Positions 25,573 to 34,195 of a DNA stretch of 64,000 nucleotides are shown here, in pieces. Below the pieces are notes generated by a model, which had not been told where the DNA came from, ran no database searches, and was given only the letters and a program-made list of their open reading frames with translations. The first letter of the stretch is position 1, and every line of letters starts with the position of its first letter. Origin of the DNA: Candidatus Methanoperedens nitratireducens (lineage in GTDB: Archaea; Halobacteriota; Methanosarcinia; Methanosarcinales; Methanoperedenaceae); NCBI GenBank assembly GCA_020724545.1, contig DYGR01000003.1, positions 43,220 through 107,219 of the forward strand, read 5' to 3'. The position numbers and the translations under genes are program-made.

Positions 25573-25574
25573 CC

Positions 25575-26483
25575 ATGGTAACCAGAAGAAATTTTCTTAA
25601 GATCGGAGGATCGGTTCTTGCCTGGAGCGTTCTTGGCGGGAGGACACTGGCTTCTGAGGATTTTATGGGCAATCCTGACCGCTTCGGTATGCTCTCGGAC
25701 CTGACAAAATGCATCGGCTGCCGGCGCTGCGAAGCTGCCTGCAATAAGGCAAATAACCTGCCTGCTCCAAAAACATCCTTTGAGGATACATCAGTTTTTG
25801 AGGAAAAAAGAAAACCATACGTGGCTGATGTACAGTCCTATACCGCGGTCAACCGCTACAAGGTAAACGGGAAAACAGTCTACCGCAAGGTACAGTGCAT
25901 GCACTGTGATGAGCCTTCCTGCGTCTCTGCCTGTCCTGTGGCTGCACTTAAGAAGAGCAAGGAAGGACCTGTTACCTGGAACGAGAAGTTGTGCATCGGC
26001 TGCAGGTACTGCATTATAGCATGTCCTTTCTATGTTCCTGCCTATGAGTATTCCAGTGCCTTCAGTCCCAATGTTCAGAAGTGCTTTATGTGCTACCACA
26101 GGATCTCAGAGGGGATTATACCTGCATGCACAGAGGCATGTCCGGTGGAGGCCATCACTTTCGGCAAGAGGAGCGATCTGATCAAACTCGCAAAGCTCAG
26201 GATCTGGGGTGAGCCTGATAAATATATCGACCATATCTATGGTGAGCAGGAGGCAGGAGGGACAGGCTGGATGTATATCTCAGGTGTTCCTTTCTCAGAG
26301 CTTGATTTCCAGATGGATGTCGGGATAACCTCGTATCCAAAATTGACCAAGGATTTCCTGTCTATGGTCAACCTCACCCTTGTTTCCTGGCCTGCCCTGC
26401 TGGGAGGCTTCTACCTTGCATCAAAGCGCAAGCCGCATACGGCACATGATGAGAAATCAGATAAGGAGGATGATAAACAATGA
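25575..26483 (+). CDS. Tat-exported four-cluster iron-sulfur protein (HybA/HmcB type)
   Basis: A 302-residue protein starting at the ATG six bases after GGAGGAGG. A Tat signal, TRRNFLKIGGSVLAWSVLGG, leads into ferredoxin motifs for four [4Fe-4S] clusters: CIGCRRCEAAC, CMHCDEPSCVSACP, CIGCRYCIIACP and CFMCYH...CTEACP. A hydrophobic helix near residue 275 probably anchors it outside the membrane. This layout fits HybA/HmcB-like electron-transfer subunits that bridge a cytochrome and an NrfD-type protein. The gene overlaps the next one by four bases. Confidence 0.93.
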   Translation: MVTRRNFLKIGGSVLAWSVLGGRTLASEDFMGNPDRFGMLSDLTKCIGCRRCEAACNKANNLPAPKTSFEDTSVFEEKRKPYVADVQSYTAVNRYKVNGKTVYRKVQCMHCDEPSCVSACPVAALKKSKEGPVTWNEKLCIGCRYCIIACPFYVPAYEYSSAFSPNVQKCFMCYHRISEGIIPACTEACPVEAITFGKRSDLIKLAKLRIWGEPDKYIDHIYGEQEAGGTGWMYISGVPFSELDFQMDVGITSYPKLTKDFLSMVNLTLVSWPALLGGFYLASKRKPHTAHDEKSDKEDDKQ

Positions 26484-27733
26484 GCGGATACATGGAAAAA
26501 AAGATGAACCCTGACCGGGAACAGACAGGTGCTGAGATAGTCAGCACCTGGCTCAGTGATAAGCTCTTCCTCGGGCTTACCATGAAAGAATATATAAAGA
26601 CGCTTATCACGCCTTTAAACTTCGTCGCAGGTCTTATAGTCCTGGGCGGACTTTACTTTATATTACTGCGCTTCATCTTCGGGCTTGAAGCCGTGACCGA
26701 GGCCTCAAACGAGCAGCCGTGGGGGCTTTTCCTGAGCTGGGGACTCTTCAGCGGTGTGCCCTTCTCAGCATCTGGCTTTGTGATCGGGACTGCTGTGTAC
26801 ATCTTCGGGCTTAAAAGATACCAGCCTGTAGTCAAGAATGCCATACTGCTGGGTTTCCTGGGCTATCTGTTCGCAGTGGTCTTTCTTATGATCGATCTTG
26901 GGCGCCCGTGGAGGATATACTACCCCATGTTCGTCTCATTCGGCACAGCCTCTGTCATGTTCCTTGTGGCATGGCACGTAGCTTTATACCTCTCTGTCCA
27001 GTTCTTTGAATTTTCCCCGTCCACGCTTGAGTGGCTTGGCCTGAAGAACCTTCGAAAACTGGCTGTGAGCATGACCCTCGGGCTTACCATATTCGGTGTT
27101 ATGCTCTCCACGCTTCACCAGTCCGCACTGAGTGCCATGTTCCTTCTTGCGCCCGGGAAGCTTCATCCACTCTGGTACACGTCGTATCTTCCCTGGCTTG
27201 CCTTTATATCATCCATCGGAGGTGCAATTGCACTGGTGATCGTGGTAAGCAGGCTCACGCAGGTCTTCTTGAAGGACAGGGCTGATTCTAACTACCTGTC
27301 AAGCATAAACGACATCACCCTGGGACTAGGGAAAGCAGCCTCGTTTGTGCTTTTCACATACCTGGGACTGCGGCTGATCAGCGTAACGCACGAGGGCGCA
27401 TGGATATACCTGAATACTTCATTTGGCTACTGGTTCCTCGTTGAGATCACGCTCCTGGCTGCTGTGCCTTTCCTCTTCTATCACGGGGTACAGAAGAAGA
27501 ACGTGCGCCTTATCCAGTACACTGCGGCACTGACAATGGTGGGAATCATTATGAACCGCTTCAATATATCGCTCATAGCATTCAACTGGCAGCTTCCGCA
27601 CAGGGAGCTTTTCTTCTGGAAAGAGGCTGTGGTAGTTGTGGCTGTTGTTACGATTGAGATTCTCATCTACCGCTGGGTTGTGAACAGGATGCCTGTCCTG
27701 AGGCAGCATCCGGATTACATGGATGATCACTGA
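26480..27733 (+). CDS. NrfD/HybB-type integral membrane subunit
   Basis: A 417-residue membrane protein with about ten helices, most like the HybB branch of the NrfD/PsrC family: ITPLNFVAGLIVLGGLYF, MIDLGRPWRIYYPMF, TLHQSALSAMF and NRFNISLIAFNW are typical. These proteins bind quinone and connect it to the iron-sulfur partner. ATGA overlap with the upstream gene shows coupling. In a Methanoperedens-type cell the complex could be a methanophenazine or menaquinone:cytochrome c oxidoreductase. A clear terminator hairpin follows. Confidence 0.92.
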   Translation: MSGYMEKKMNPDREQTGAEIVSTWLSDKLFLGLTMKEYIKTLITPLNFVAGLIVLGGLYFILLRFIFGLEAVTEASNEQPWGLFLSWGLFSGVPFSASGFVIGTAVYIFGLKRYQPVVKNAILLGFLGYLFAVVFLMIDLGRPWRIYYPMFVSFGTASVMFLVAWHVALYLSVQFFEFSPSTLEWLGLKNLRKLAVSMTLGLTIFGVMLSTLHQSALSAMFLLAPGKLHPLWYTSYLPWLAFISSIGGAIALVIVVSRLTQVFLKDRADSNYLSSINDITLGLGKAASFVLFTYLGLRLISVTHEGAWIYLNTSFGYWFLVEITLLAAVPFLFYHGVQKKNVRLIQYTAALTMVGIIMNRFNISLIAFNWQLPHRELFFWKEAVVVVAVVTIEILIYRWVVNRMPVLRQHPDYMDDH

Positions 27734-27760
27734 TTGCTGGCCCTGTCAGTGTAGAGTAAA

Positions 27761-27783
27761 AGAGAGGTCTTAACAACCTCTCT
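27761..27783 (+). terminator. Terminator hairpin of the cytochrome-NrfD operon
   Basis: A perfect 8-bp stem AGAGAGGT/ACCTCTCT lies 28 bases after the NrfD/HybB stop. A weaker hairpin and a CTTTTTTCTT tract follow near 27800-27842. Apart from these and the left end of the insertion sequence at 27942, the 470-base stretch 27734-28203 holds no gene. Confidence 0.6.
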
Positions 27784-27941
27784 ATTCTCATCAAACTGCA
27801 CGGACGGTTTTCCCGTATGCAGCTTTAATCTGGCTTTTTTCTTAAAACAGGCTCGTATTTTAACAGCCGGAGCCAGGACGATGGAGGCAGTTTCTATTTC
27901 TCTCCAGTTTTTATTTTAGGTCGTGTCCTCGAATCATTAAC

Positions 27942-27956
27942 ACAGGGATTTCCACA
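27942..27956. repeat. Left terminal inverted repeat of the insertion sequence
   Basis: The 15-base sequence ACAGGGATTTCCACA here is the exact reverse complement of 29760-29774. The pair brackets the broken transposase frames. No clear target-site duplication is visible outside the repeats. Confidence 0.7.
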
Positions 27957-28203
27957 TAAATAAATATCTCCCAACTTTCCCTCTAAGCTTGTTCGAAATT
28001 GTATTGCATTAACCGCTATTCCCTATATTATTGTAACTAACTTTATGTCATTAATACTTAACTCCTACTCAAATCGGTAGCTTATCCGATACGTTTTTGC
28101 CAGAATGTACGCTGAAACATCTGAAAAATGTGTCCCACATTTATAACCGAACACCCATAGCAATCTTTATTAGTGCCAAAATATAAGTTACATATTGGTA
28201 ACT

Positions 28204-28644
28204 ATGAGTGTCATAATAATTAAAGGAGAAAAAGAAAGAACTTTCAAAATAGATTTAGAAGACCAAATTCAGAAAAGATATGAAATGGTTCGAGAACTCA
28301 ATCTGAGTTCAAACAAAAGGAAAGAAATATGCACAAAATATGGCTACAGTCGAAAAACTGGCAATGAGTATCTCAATGCATGGGAGGAAAAAAGGTGGGA
28401 GGGACTTAAAGACAATCCCAGAGGACCAAAAACAAAAAGCAAACGTACAGAAGAAATTGAAAAACGAATCGTAGATATAAGGTTCAAAGATCCTGAAAAG
28501 GACATGTATGATATAGCAAAAATATTGGAAAGTGAAGGTTATGAAATAAGTGCCAGGAGTGTGGGACGTGTATTATCTGAGTATAGTATAACCCTAAAAA
28601 AAACGAAGCAAAAGCCCTCACAAGAGAAAAAAAAACAAAAATAG
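28204..28644 (+). pseudogene. Transposase N-terminal part (helix-turn-helix)
   Basis: About 146 residues, starting MSVIIIKGEKERTFKIDLED, with a helix-turn-helix KEICTKYGYSRKTGNEYLNAW and a second predicted DNA-binding segment DIAKILESEGYEISARSVGR. The frame ends in A-rich DNA. At 28596-28602 an A-AAA-AAA heptamer is placed exactly so that a -1 slip would continue into the next frame (EAKALTREKKTK...), as in programmed frameshifting of several IS families. This part could therefore be a normal OrfA-like product. Confidence 0.65.
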
Positions 28645-28943
28645 AAAAACCGGAACTTGATGATCTCCTCACCAAAGGATTCCAGACAAACTACGGCGGA
28701 GCATTCTTACTTTTGCCATATCTTTTTATTTTGGGAATAGATAAACTCATACGCTCTCTTGGTATTAAAAAACAAGAAGGTACATCAGTACTAAAGAGTG
28801 TATTGACTCTAATATTTCTTGCTGTAATCGGCAAAAAACGGGTGAGTTCGGGAGAAACTATCAAAGACTATGGCATTGCCGCAATTGCCGGATTCTCAAA
28901 AATGCCTTCAAAAAGCTATCTTCATAATTTTCAAAGGTAAAAT
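28602..28943 (+). pseudogene. Transposase middle part in the -1 frame
   Basis: This frame joins the helix-turn-helix part through the A8 run and encodes PELDDLLTKGFQTNYGGAFL, IDKLIRSLGIKKQEGTSVLK and SKMPSKSYLHNFQR before a stop. The next part of the transposase continues in another frame directly afterwards, with sequence missing at the junction compared with what such proteins usually have, so an internal deletion with frame change is likely. Confidence 0.6.
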
Positions 28944-29739
28944 TATCAATCTGGATGGTCACTTTATTGGTTATTTTGGAAAATCTAAAATTGGTAAGGA
29001 TAAACACCCTACAAGAAATATCAGTATGAAGGGAATAAGAGCATTTTTTTCTCAGGATCAGGAAACTGGAAATCCTATTTTTGCACGAGTAGCCTATCCA
29101 AGAAAGGGGCTTACTCCAGAAATTGTTACGATTCCAATGCTTGAAAATATCAAGGATATTTTGCCAGAAATGGAAAAAGTGGTTTTCGATAAATGGTTCT
29201 CAGTGGGCTCACTTTTGGAATATCTTGATAAAAAGATAAAACTGAAATATGTCACTTTGATAAAACTCTATGAAAACCGCATCGAAGAGATGAAAAGTAT
29301 ACCAAAAGATGAGTTTAAACCGCTTGTTGGAACTGATCGACTGATTGGGTTTAAGGAAACTAACCTTCGCAACTTTTCAGGCAACATGAAGCTTATTGTT
29401 GTAAGGTTTTTTGAGGATGGTATCGAAAAATATTATGGTTATCTGACAAATGATTATGAGAGTAGTGAAGAACAAATTCTTAATGAGAAAAGCTGGAGAT
29501 GGCGAATCGAAAATTTCTTTAAGAATTGTAATTTCTTGGGAATCGATGCTTTGCCCAGTATCGAATTTCCAGCATTGGTAAAAGCTAATGGTGATAGGAT
29601 TGTTGTTACATTCTTTGGTAATTATAAGGATAGCCATAAAGAGGCGGTTCAGAAACTGATGAAAAAGTTTGATGAGACTGGAATGAATGTTCCTATTTCA
29701 TGGATGGGAGATCGAAGAATTGAGGTGAGGTTTAAATAA
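28933..29739 (+). pseudogene. Transposase C-terminal part (DDE catalytic domain)
   Basis: About 268 residues from GKIINLDGHFIGYFGK to the end. Likely catalytic acids are the D in NLDGH, the D in VVFDKWFS and the E in SWRWRIENFFK. The frame could be opened from an ATG at 28870, but that start region is only a shadow of the preceding frame. Without the joined N-terminal parts it should be inactive. Confidence 0.65.
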
Positions 29740-29759
29740 GGGTGTAACCTGAATTAAGG

Positions 29760-29774
29760 TGTGGAAATCCCTGT
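29760..29774. repeat. Right terminal inverted repeat of the insertion sequence
   Basis: TGTGGAAATCCCTGT, the exact inverse of 27942-27956. It lies between the transposase relic and mutL. Confidence 0.7.
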
Positions 29775-29801
29775 AATAGAATATAAGTACCCATCCCTGA
29801 T

Positions 29802-31544
29802 ATGCGAAAAATACACCTGCTTGATGAAGCCACTATAAGCAAGATTGCGGCCGGAGAAGTAATAGAACGTCCCGCATCTGTGATCAAGGAACTTATAGAG
29901 AACTCTATAGATGCAGGAGCCTCTGATATCAGGATTGAAGTAATAAAAGGCGGGAAGGAGCTGATACGCGTAACTGATAACGGATGCGGGATGAGCAGGG
30001 AAGATGCCTCTCTCTCGCTCATGAAGCACACAACAAGCAAGATAAGAAATATTGAGGATCTTGAGACAGTAACGACGATGGGGTTTCGTGGCGAAGCATT
30101 GTCTTCTATTGCCGCTGTGGCAAAGCTTGAGGTAATCACAAAAACCATGGATGAGATCTCAGGCACAAAAGTCACAGTTCACGGCAGCAAGCTGGTTGGA
30201 ATAAGTGATACAGGAGCAGCCGATGGGACGTCTGTGCTGGCAGAGGAGCTGTTCTACAATATCCCTGCAAGAAAGAAATATCTAAAATCAGATAGTACAG
30301 AGCTTGCCCATATCATCGATGTGGTAACAAAGAACGCACTGGGGCATAATAATATATCCTTTACTTTAATCCACAACGGAATAGAGATACTGCGCTCACC
30401 CGCCTCTTTGCTGCAGGATACAATAATCCACATCTATGGACAGGAAGTGGCAAGGGCGATGGTTCCTGTTGATCTTGAATCCAGATTTGCAAAGGTAACC
30501 GGGTTCGTATCAAAACCCGCTATTACAAGAGGCAGTATCGATTCCCAGTCATTCTATATCAATGACAGGAGCGTCACTTCAAGAGCTATCAGCCATGCGT
30601 TAAGAGATGGATACGGCACTCTTATACAAAAAGGGCGCTTCCCTGTTGCGGTTCTAAAGATATATGTTGATATAAGAGAGGTTGATGTCAATGTTCACCC
30701 GACCAAGAACCAGGTTCGTCTGAGCCATGAGAATGAGATCTCTGATGCAGTATCAGAAGCTGTGAGGAGAGCACTCTCAAATGAGAACCTTACCCCTGAT
30801 ATAAAAATACCGGTTACACAGTCTCTTATCTATGAACAAACTCCGGTTAGCCAGACATTAATAAAAGAAACAGGTACCAGGTTCAAATTCCCTGTAAAAG
30901 ATACTGATCGAAGGCTCCGGCATACTGAGCGGTATATTACAGATAAAGAAAAAGCTAATACAATCAGAACACCCGATATAAGAGTTCTCGGGCAGGTGGA
31001 TAGCCTGTATGTCGTTGCCGAGACCAGGGATGGGCTGATTATAATAGATCAGCATGCTGCCCATGAGCGTATTTTTTTTGAGCAGGTGATGAGAGAGTTC
31101 AAATGCGCTAATTCACAGGAGCTTATTGTTCCTGTGAGCCTTGAGTTGAATGCCAGGGAGCGGGTCTTAATGAAAGAGAGTATCCCGTATCTTGAGGGGT
31201 TTGGTTTCAGGATATCCGGGTTCGGGCCAGGTGCATTTGTAGTAACTGCAGTTCCGAATGTCCTGGGAAGGCTTGGGGACCCATCATTGATACATGATGT
31301 AATTGCAGACATACTCTCAGAAGGGAGAATAAAGAATGATACCGGTCTCTTTGAGCGTGTAATGAGAAGTATAGCATGCAAAAGCGCAATCAAGGCTGGA
31401 GCAGATTGTTCGCCTGATCAGATGGAGAGCCTTATAAAGCAGCTCTTCAGCACCGAGAATCCTTATACGTGCCCTCATGGCAGGCCAACTATGGTATCTC
31501 TTAACAGGCAGGAGCTGGACAGGCTGTTCAAGAGGAGATTATAG
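29802..31544 (+). CDS. mutL: DNA mismatch repair protein MutL
   Basis: A 580-residue MutL. The GHKL ATPase domain has IAAGEVIERPASVIKELIEN, TDNGCGM and FRGEALSSIAAVAKLE. The C-terminal domain keeps the endonuclease motif DQHAAHERIFFE (D416) and CPHGRP (C557), so it should be a nicking MutL. mutS is not in the window. The gene starts 27 bases after the insertion sequence and only 7 bases before cbiD, so mutL, cbiD and cbiE are probably cotranscribed. MutL/MutS in Methanosarcinales is thought to be of bacterial origin. Confidence 0.96.
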   Translation: MRKIHLLDEATISKIAAGEVIERPASVIKELIENSIDAGASDIRIEVIKGGKELIRVTDNGCGMSREDASLSLMKHTTSKIRNIEDLETVTTMGFRGEALSSIAAVAKLEVITKTMDEISGTKVTVHGSKLVGISDTGAADGTSVLAEELFYNIPARKKYLKSDSTELAHIIDVVTKNALGHNNISFTLIHNGIEILRSPASLLQDTIIHIYGQEVARAMVPVDLESRFAKVTGFVSKPAITRGSIDSQSFYINDRSVTSRAISHALRDGYGTLIQKGRFPVAVLKIYVDIREVDVNVHPTKNQVRLSHENEISDAVSEAVRRALSNENLTPDIKIPVTQSLIYEQTPVSQTLIKETGTRFKFPVKDTDRRLRHTERYITDKEKANTIRTPDIRVLGQVDSLYVVAETRDGLIIIDQHAAHERIFFEQVMREFKCANSQELIVPVSLELNARERVLMKESIPYLEGFGFRISGFGPGAFVVTAVPNVLGRLGDPSLIHDVIADILSEGRIKNDTGLFERVMRSIACKSAIKAGADCSPDQMESLIKQLFSTENPYTCPHGRPTMVSLNRQELDRLFKRRL

Positions 31545-31551
31545 GAAAATT

Positions 31552-32550
31552 ATGATCGACCCTGTCAATAATTTTAAAATACCTGATGAATGGGTAAGAC
31601 AGGCCACAGGTCGGACCAGGATATCCGCAGAGGAACTTAACGAACGTATATCAGGCGGACGTTATGTCCTTCTCTCAGATGGTTCTCTGCTGCGGCGGGG
31701 ATATACCACCGGAACGACTGCTGCTGCGGCTGCAAAAGCATCTGTGTTATCTTTAAAAAGGGAGGTATCAGAGGTATCGATCAGAACACCACCCGGACTC
31801 AGCGCAGTTCTGCCTGTTGCTGCAAAAAACGGAAAAGCATCTGCAATAAAAGATCCGGGCGACCATGCCTCTGATGCCACAGGAGGAATGGAGATCAGAG
31901 CTGAGGCCAGAGAGCATGATACTATCGTAGTAAAAGCTGGCTGTGGCATAGGCTCAAAAAAAGGCATACCTGCAATAACACAGGTACCGATGCGACAGAT
32001 AGAAGAAGCTATAAAGGAAGCGCTTATGGAGACAGGATTGAAAGGAGCGTGTGTTACCATCTCTGTCCCGAAGGGTGAGGAGATAGCAAAACATACGCTC
32101 AATGAAAAAGTCGGGGTAACCGGTGGAATATCCATTCTCGGAACAACAGGTTTTGTGGAACCATGGAGTGAGCACCTTGGCGAGATGAAGGAAGAGCTCA
32201 TCATGGGTGCTGATAAGCTCGTTCTTACCACAGGGCGCCTTGGCGTCAGGTTCTCCAGTATGCTCTTTCCTGATTATACTGTTATACTTATCGGAAGCGA
32301 TATATCAAGGGGATTAAAAGCAGCAAGAGGGGATGTGATAATTTCTGGCCTTCCCGGGCTTATCCTGAAATGGGCATATCCTGATATATTAAATGACAGC
32401 GGTTATCAGACGATCCAGGAGATGATAGACGACAATCCAGAGAACCCTCTTATAGACAGGGCTCTTGGTAAAGCGATAGAGCTGTCAGGAAAAAGAGTTG
32501 TGCTTTTAAACAGGGACGGAACAGTACTTTGCGATAGCGGTGAGCCATAA
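31552..32550 (+). CDS. cbiD: Cobalt-precorrin-5B C1-methyltransferase
   Basis: A 332-residue CbiD starting at the ATG 7 bases after mutL; a longer in-frame version would overlap mutL and is rejected. The RRGYTTGTTAAAAAKASVLS segment is the hallmark of the family, followed by the AGCGIGSKKGIPA and GILGTTGFVEPWS-type segments. It methylates C1 of the corrin ring in anaerobic cobalamin synthesis; cobamide is needed for methyl transfer (Mtr) and Mmp10. The stop and the cbiE start share one base. Confidence 0.95.
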   Translation: MIDPVNNFKIPDEWVRQATGRTRISAEELNERISGGRYVLLSDGSLLRRGYTTGTTAAAAAKASVLSLKREVSEVSIRTPPGLSAVLPVAAKNGKASAIKDPGDHASDATGGMEIRAEAREHDTIVVKAGCGIGSKKGIPAITQVPMRQIEEAIKEALMETGLKGACVTISVPKGEEIAKHTLNEKVGVTGGISILGTTGFVEPWSEHLGEMKEELIMGADKLVLTTGRLGVRFSSMLFPDYTVILIGSDISRGLKAARGDVIISGLPGLILKWAYPDILNDSGYQTIQEMIDDNPENPLIDRALGKAIELSGKRVVLLNRDGTVLCDSGEP

Positions 32551-33170
32551 TGAGAATAGTCGGGGTAGGCGCAGGACCGAATCTCCTGACAGAGGAGGCA
32601 ATATCTGCTATTGAGAGCGCAAATATAATATTCGGCTCAAAAAGGGCGATAGAGCTGGCAGGAGAGCATATAAAATGCGAAACCCGTGAGATCACAGATT
32701 ACAGGTTGAGTTCGCTGCCTGAAGATGCCGTTGTTCTTTCAACAGGCGATCCTATGCTCTCAGGACTTGGAAAATTTGCAAAAAAGGATGATGATGTAAT
32801 CCCGGGGATATCTTCGCTGCAACTGGCCTCTTCCCGCCTCTGTCTGGATATGGAGAACCTTGCAGTTATCACTGCCCATTCACGGGATATAGATCCGGTG
32901 AGGGAGAGGCTTATTATCGAGCTAAACAGTGGAAAGAACATCTTTCTCCTCCCGGATCCATCCTTCGGTGTAAATGAAATCACAGATCTTCTAAAATCCC
33001 AGGGCTTATTCAGGAAGATCTCGATATGTGAGCGGCTTGCCTATCCGGATGAGCGGATAGCAACAGGCACGACAGAACAGCCACCTGCTGCCAGATCGCA
33101 TCTGTACTGTGTTGTGATCCAGAATAATCAAGAATACCCTCAGGATAAAGGCAATCACGGTATCACATAG
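32550..33170 (+). CDS. cbiE: Cobalt-precorrin-7 C5-methyltransferase
   Basis: A 206-residue tetrapyrrole methylase: MRIVGVGAGPNLLTEEAISA at the start, VVLSTGDPMLSGLGKFA and VIPGISSLQLASSRL are the typical substrate and SAM-binding segments. It lacks the CbiT domain, which would be encoded elsewhere. Directly coupled to cbiD. Its 3' end overlaps the converging nmd3 gene by 16 bases. Confidence 0.93.
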   Translation: MRIVGVGAGPNLLTEEAISAIESANIIFGSKRAIELAGEHIKCETREITDYRLSSLPEDAVVLSTGDPMLSGLGKFAKKDDDVIPGISSLQLASSRLCLDMENLAVITAHSRDIDPVRERLIIELNSGKNIFLLPDPSFGVNEITDLLKSQGLFRKISICERLAYPDERIATGTTEQPPAARSHLYCVVIQNNQEYPQDKGNHGIT

Positions 33171-34195
33171 ATCCCCTTCGCCGTTTTTATGATCCTTATC
33201 TCATCCCCTGGCTTTGCACTCAGGAACTCAGGTCTTTTAACAGTAACAGTCTCATAGGTATCAGGGTCGAGTACCTGGATCATCCTCTTTTCTACTGCTA
33301 CCAGAACAGCAGAGACTGCATCCTGTCTCCTGCCCAGTTTTTTAACATTCGCAAGGCTATCATACTTCTCAATAAACCTTTTTCCTGTCTCAAGGTCAAT
33401 ACCACTTACATACTTTCCACTGCTCTGGACCTCAATCACAGTATCGTCTACATTTATAATGTCCCCGCCAACAAACTCAGGAAGCCGCAGGGCAAATGTG
33501 ATGCGATACAGACCCTCGCCATCCTTCTGTCCCACAAGTTTTGGCGACTCAGTGAACCTGCCGCCAAACCTATCGGTTATGGCCCTGCATATCTGTCTTC
33601 CAAGCTTTATCAGTCCCACGTATATATCGATACCTTCCTTGAGTTCTGCTGTTTTTGCAATAAAAGCAAGCCTGTCTCCCCTCTCCTGCGCGCGGGCGGC
33701 CGCATCCTCAGCTATTCTGATACACTCTTTCTGTTCCTCCTGCGCTGGAAACCGCTTATCTGCCCTGATCTGGACAATACCTTCAAAATAGCCGCCTGCA
33801 ATCCTGCTGCATACATCACAGGTCTCCCAGCTTATCCTGATCTCAGTATCCTGAGAAGCGCCGATCTCTACACCTTCTATCCTGGCCTTTGCCTCAATAT
33901 GCACCTGGTATCTGGAATAATCAAGCTTATTCGGCGTTAATATCAGCTCAATATCAGTGGCATCTTTATTGATCTTCAGGTTATCCTTTACACTATCAAG
34001 AATGGTCTCAATCTCATCCTCTCCGGATGACCACTTCCCTCTCTTGAAAACAGAACCGCAGGTGGGGCATATCCTTGAGTGAATAACAGCAGGGCATTCA
34101 AGCAGTTTTTTGCCTCCGATAAAGCACTGCCTGCATACCTTACCATAAAGGATGTCAACATCCCTGCCGCATTTAGGACAGAATATACTGGTCAT
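33155..34195 (-). CDS. NMD3-family protein
   Basis: A 346-residue archaeal NMD3. The N-terminal zinc-binding region has CPKC, CRQC, CPTC and CDVC pairs. The central domain carries GGDIINVDDTVIEVQSSGKY, and a final small barrel is VTVKRPEFLSAKPGDEIRI. In eukaryotes NMD3 is the export adaptor of the 60S subunit; in archaea a role in large-subunit maturation is assumed. Its start overlaps the 3' end of the upstream epimerase gene by 23 bases, so the two are cotranscribed. Confidence 0.9.
   Translation of the reverse strand: MTSIFCPKCGRDVDILYGKVCRQCFIGGKKLLECPAVIHSRICPTCGSVFKRGKWSSGEDEIETILDSVKDNLKINKDATDIELILTPNKLDYSRYQVHIEAKARIEGVEIGASQDTEIRISWETCDVCSRIAGGYFEGIVQIRADKRFPAQEEQKECIRIAEDAAARAQERGDRLAFIAKTAELKEGIDIYVGLIKLGRQICRAITDRFGGRFTESPKLVGQKDGEGLYRITFALRLPEFVGGDIINVDDTVIEVQSSGKYVSGIDLETGKRFIEKYDSLANVKKLGRRQDAVSAVLVAVEKRMIQVLDPDTYETVTVKRPEFLSAKPGDEIRIIKTAKGIYVIP

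Larger units (their letters stand above)
27942..29774 (+). mobile_element. 1.83-kb insertion sequence with broken DDE transposase
   Basis: Perfect 15-bp terminal inverted repeats enclose a helix-turn-helix frame (28204-28644) and DDE-domain frames (about 28602-28943 and 28933-29739). The family could not be named; the LDGHFIGYFGK segment and the late SWRWRIENFFK glutamate resemble IS4/IS1634-type DDE transposases. The right end stops 27 bases before mutL, so the element has replaced or displaced the mutL promoter region. Confidence 0.75.

Noticed and set aside
31544..31552. Cobalamin riboswitch before cbiD
   Set aside because: Only 7 bases separate mutL and cbiD, leaving no room for a riboswitch.
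31662..32231. Minus-strand frame of 189 codons within cbiD
   Set aside because: Antisense shadow; the plus-strand CbiD signatures are unambiguous.
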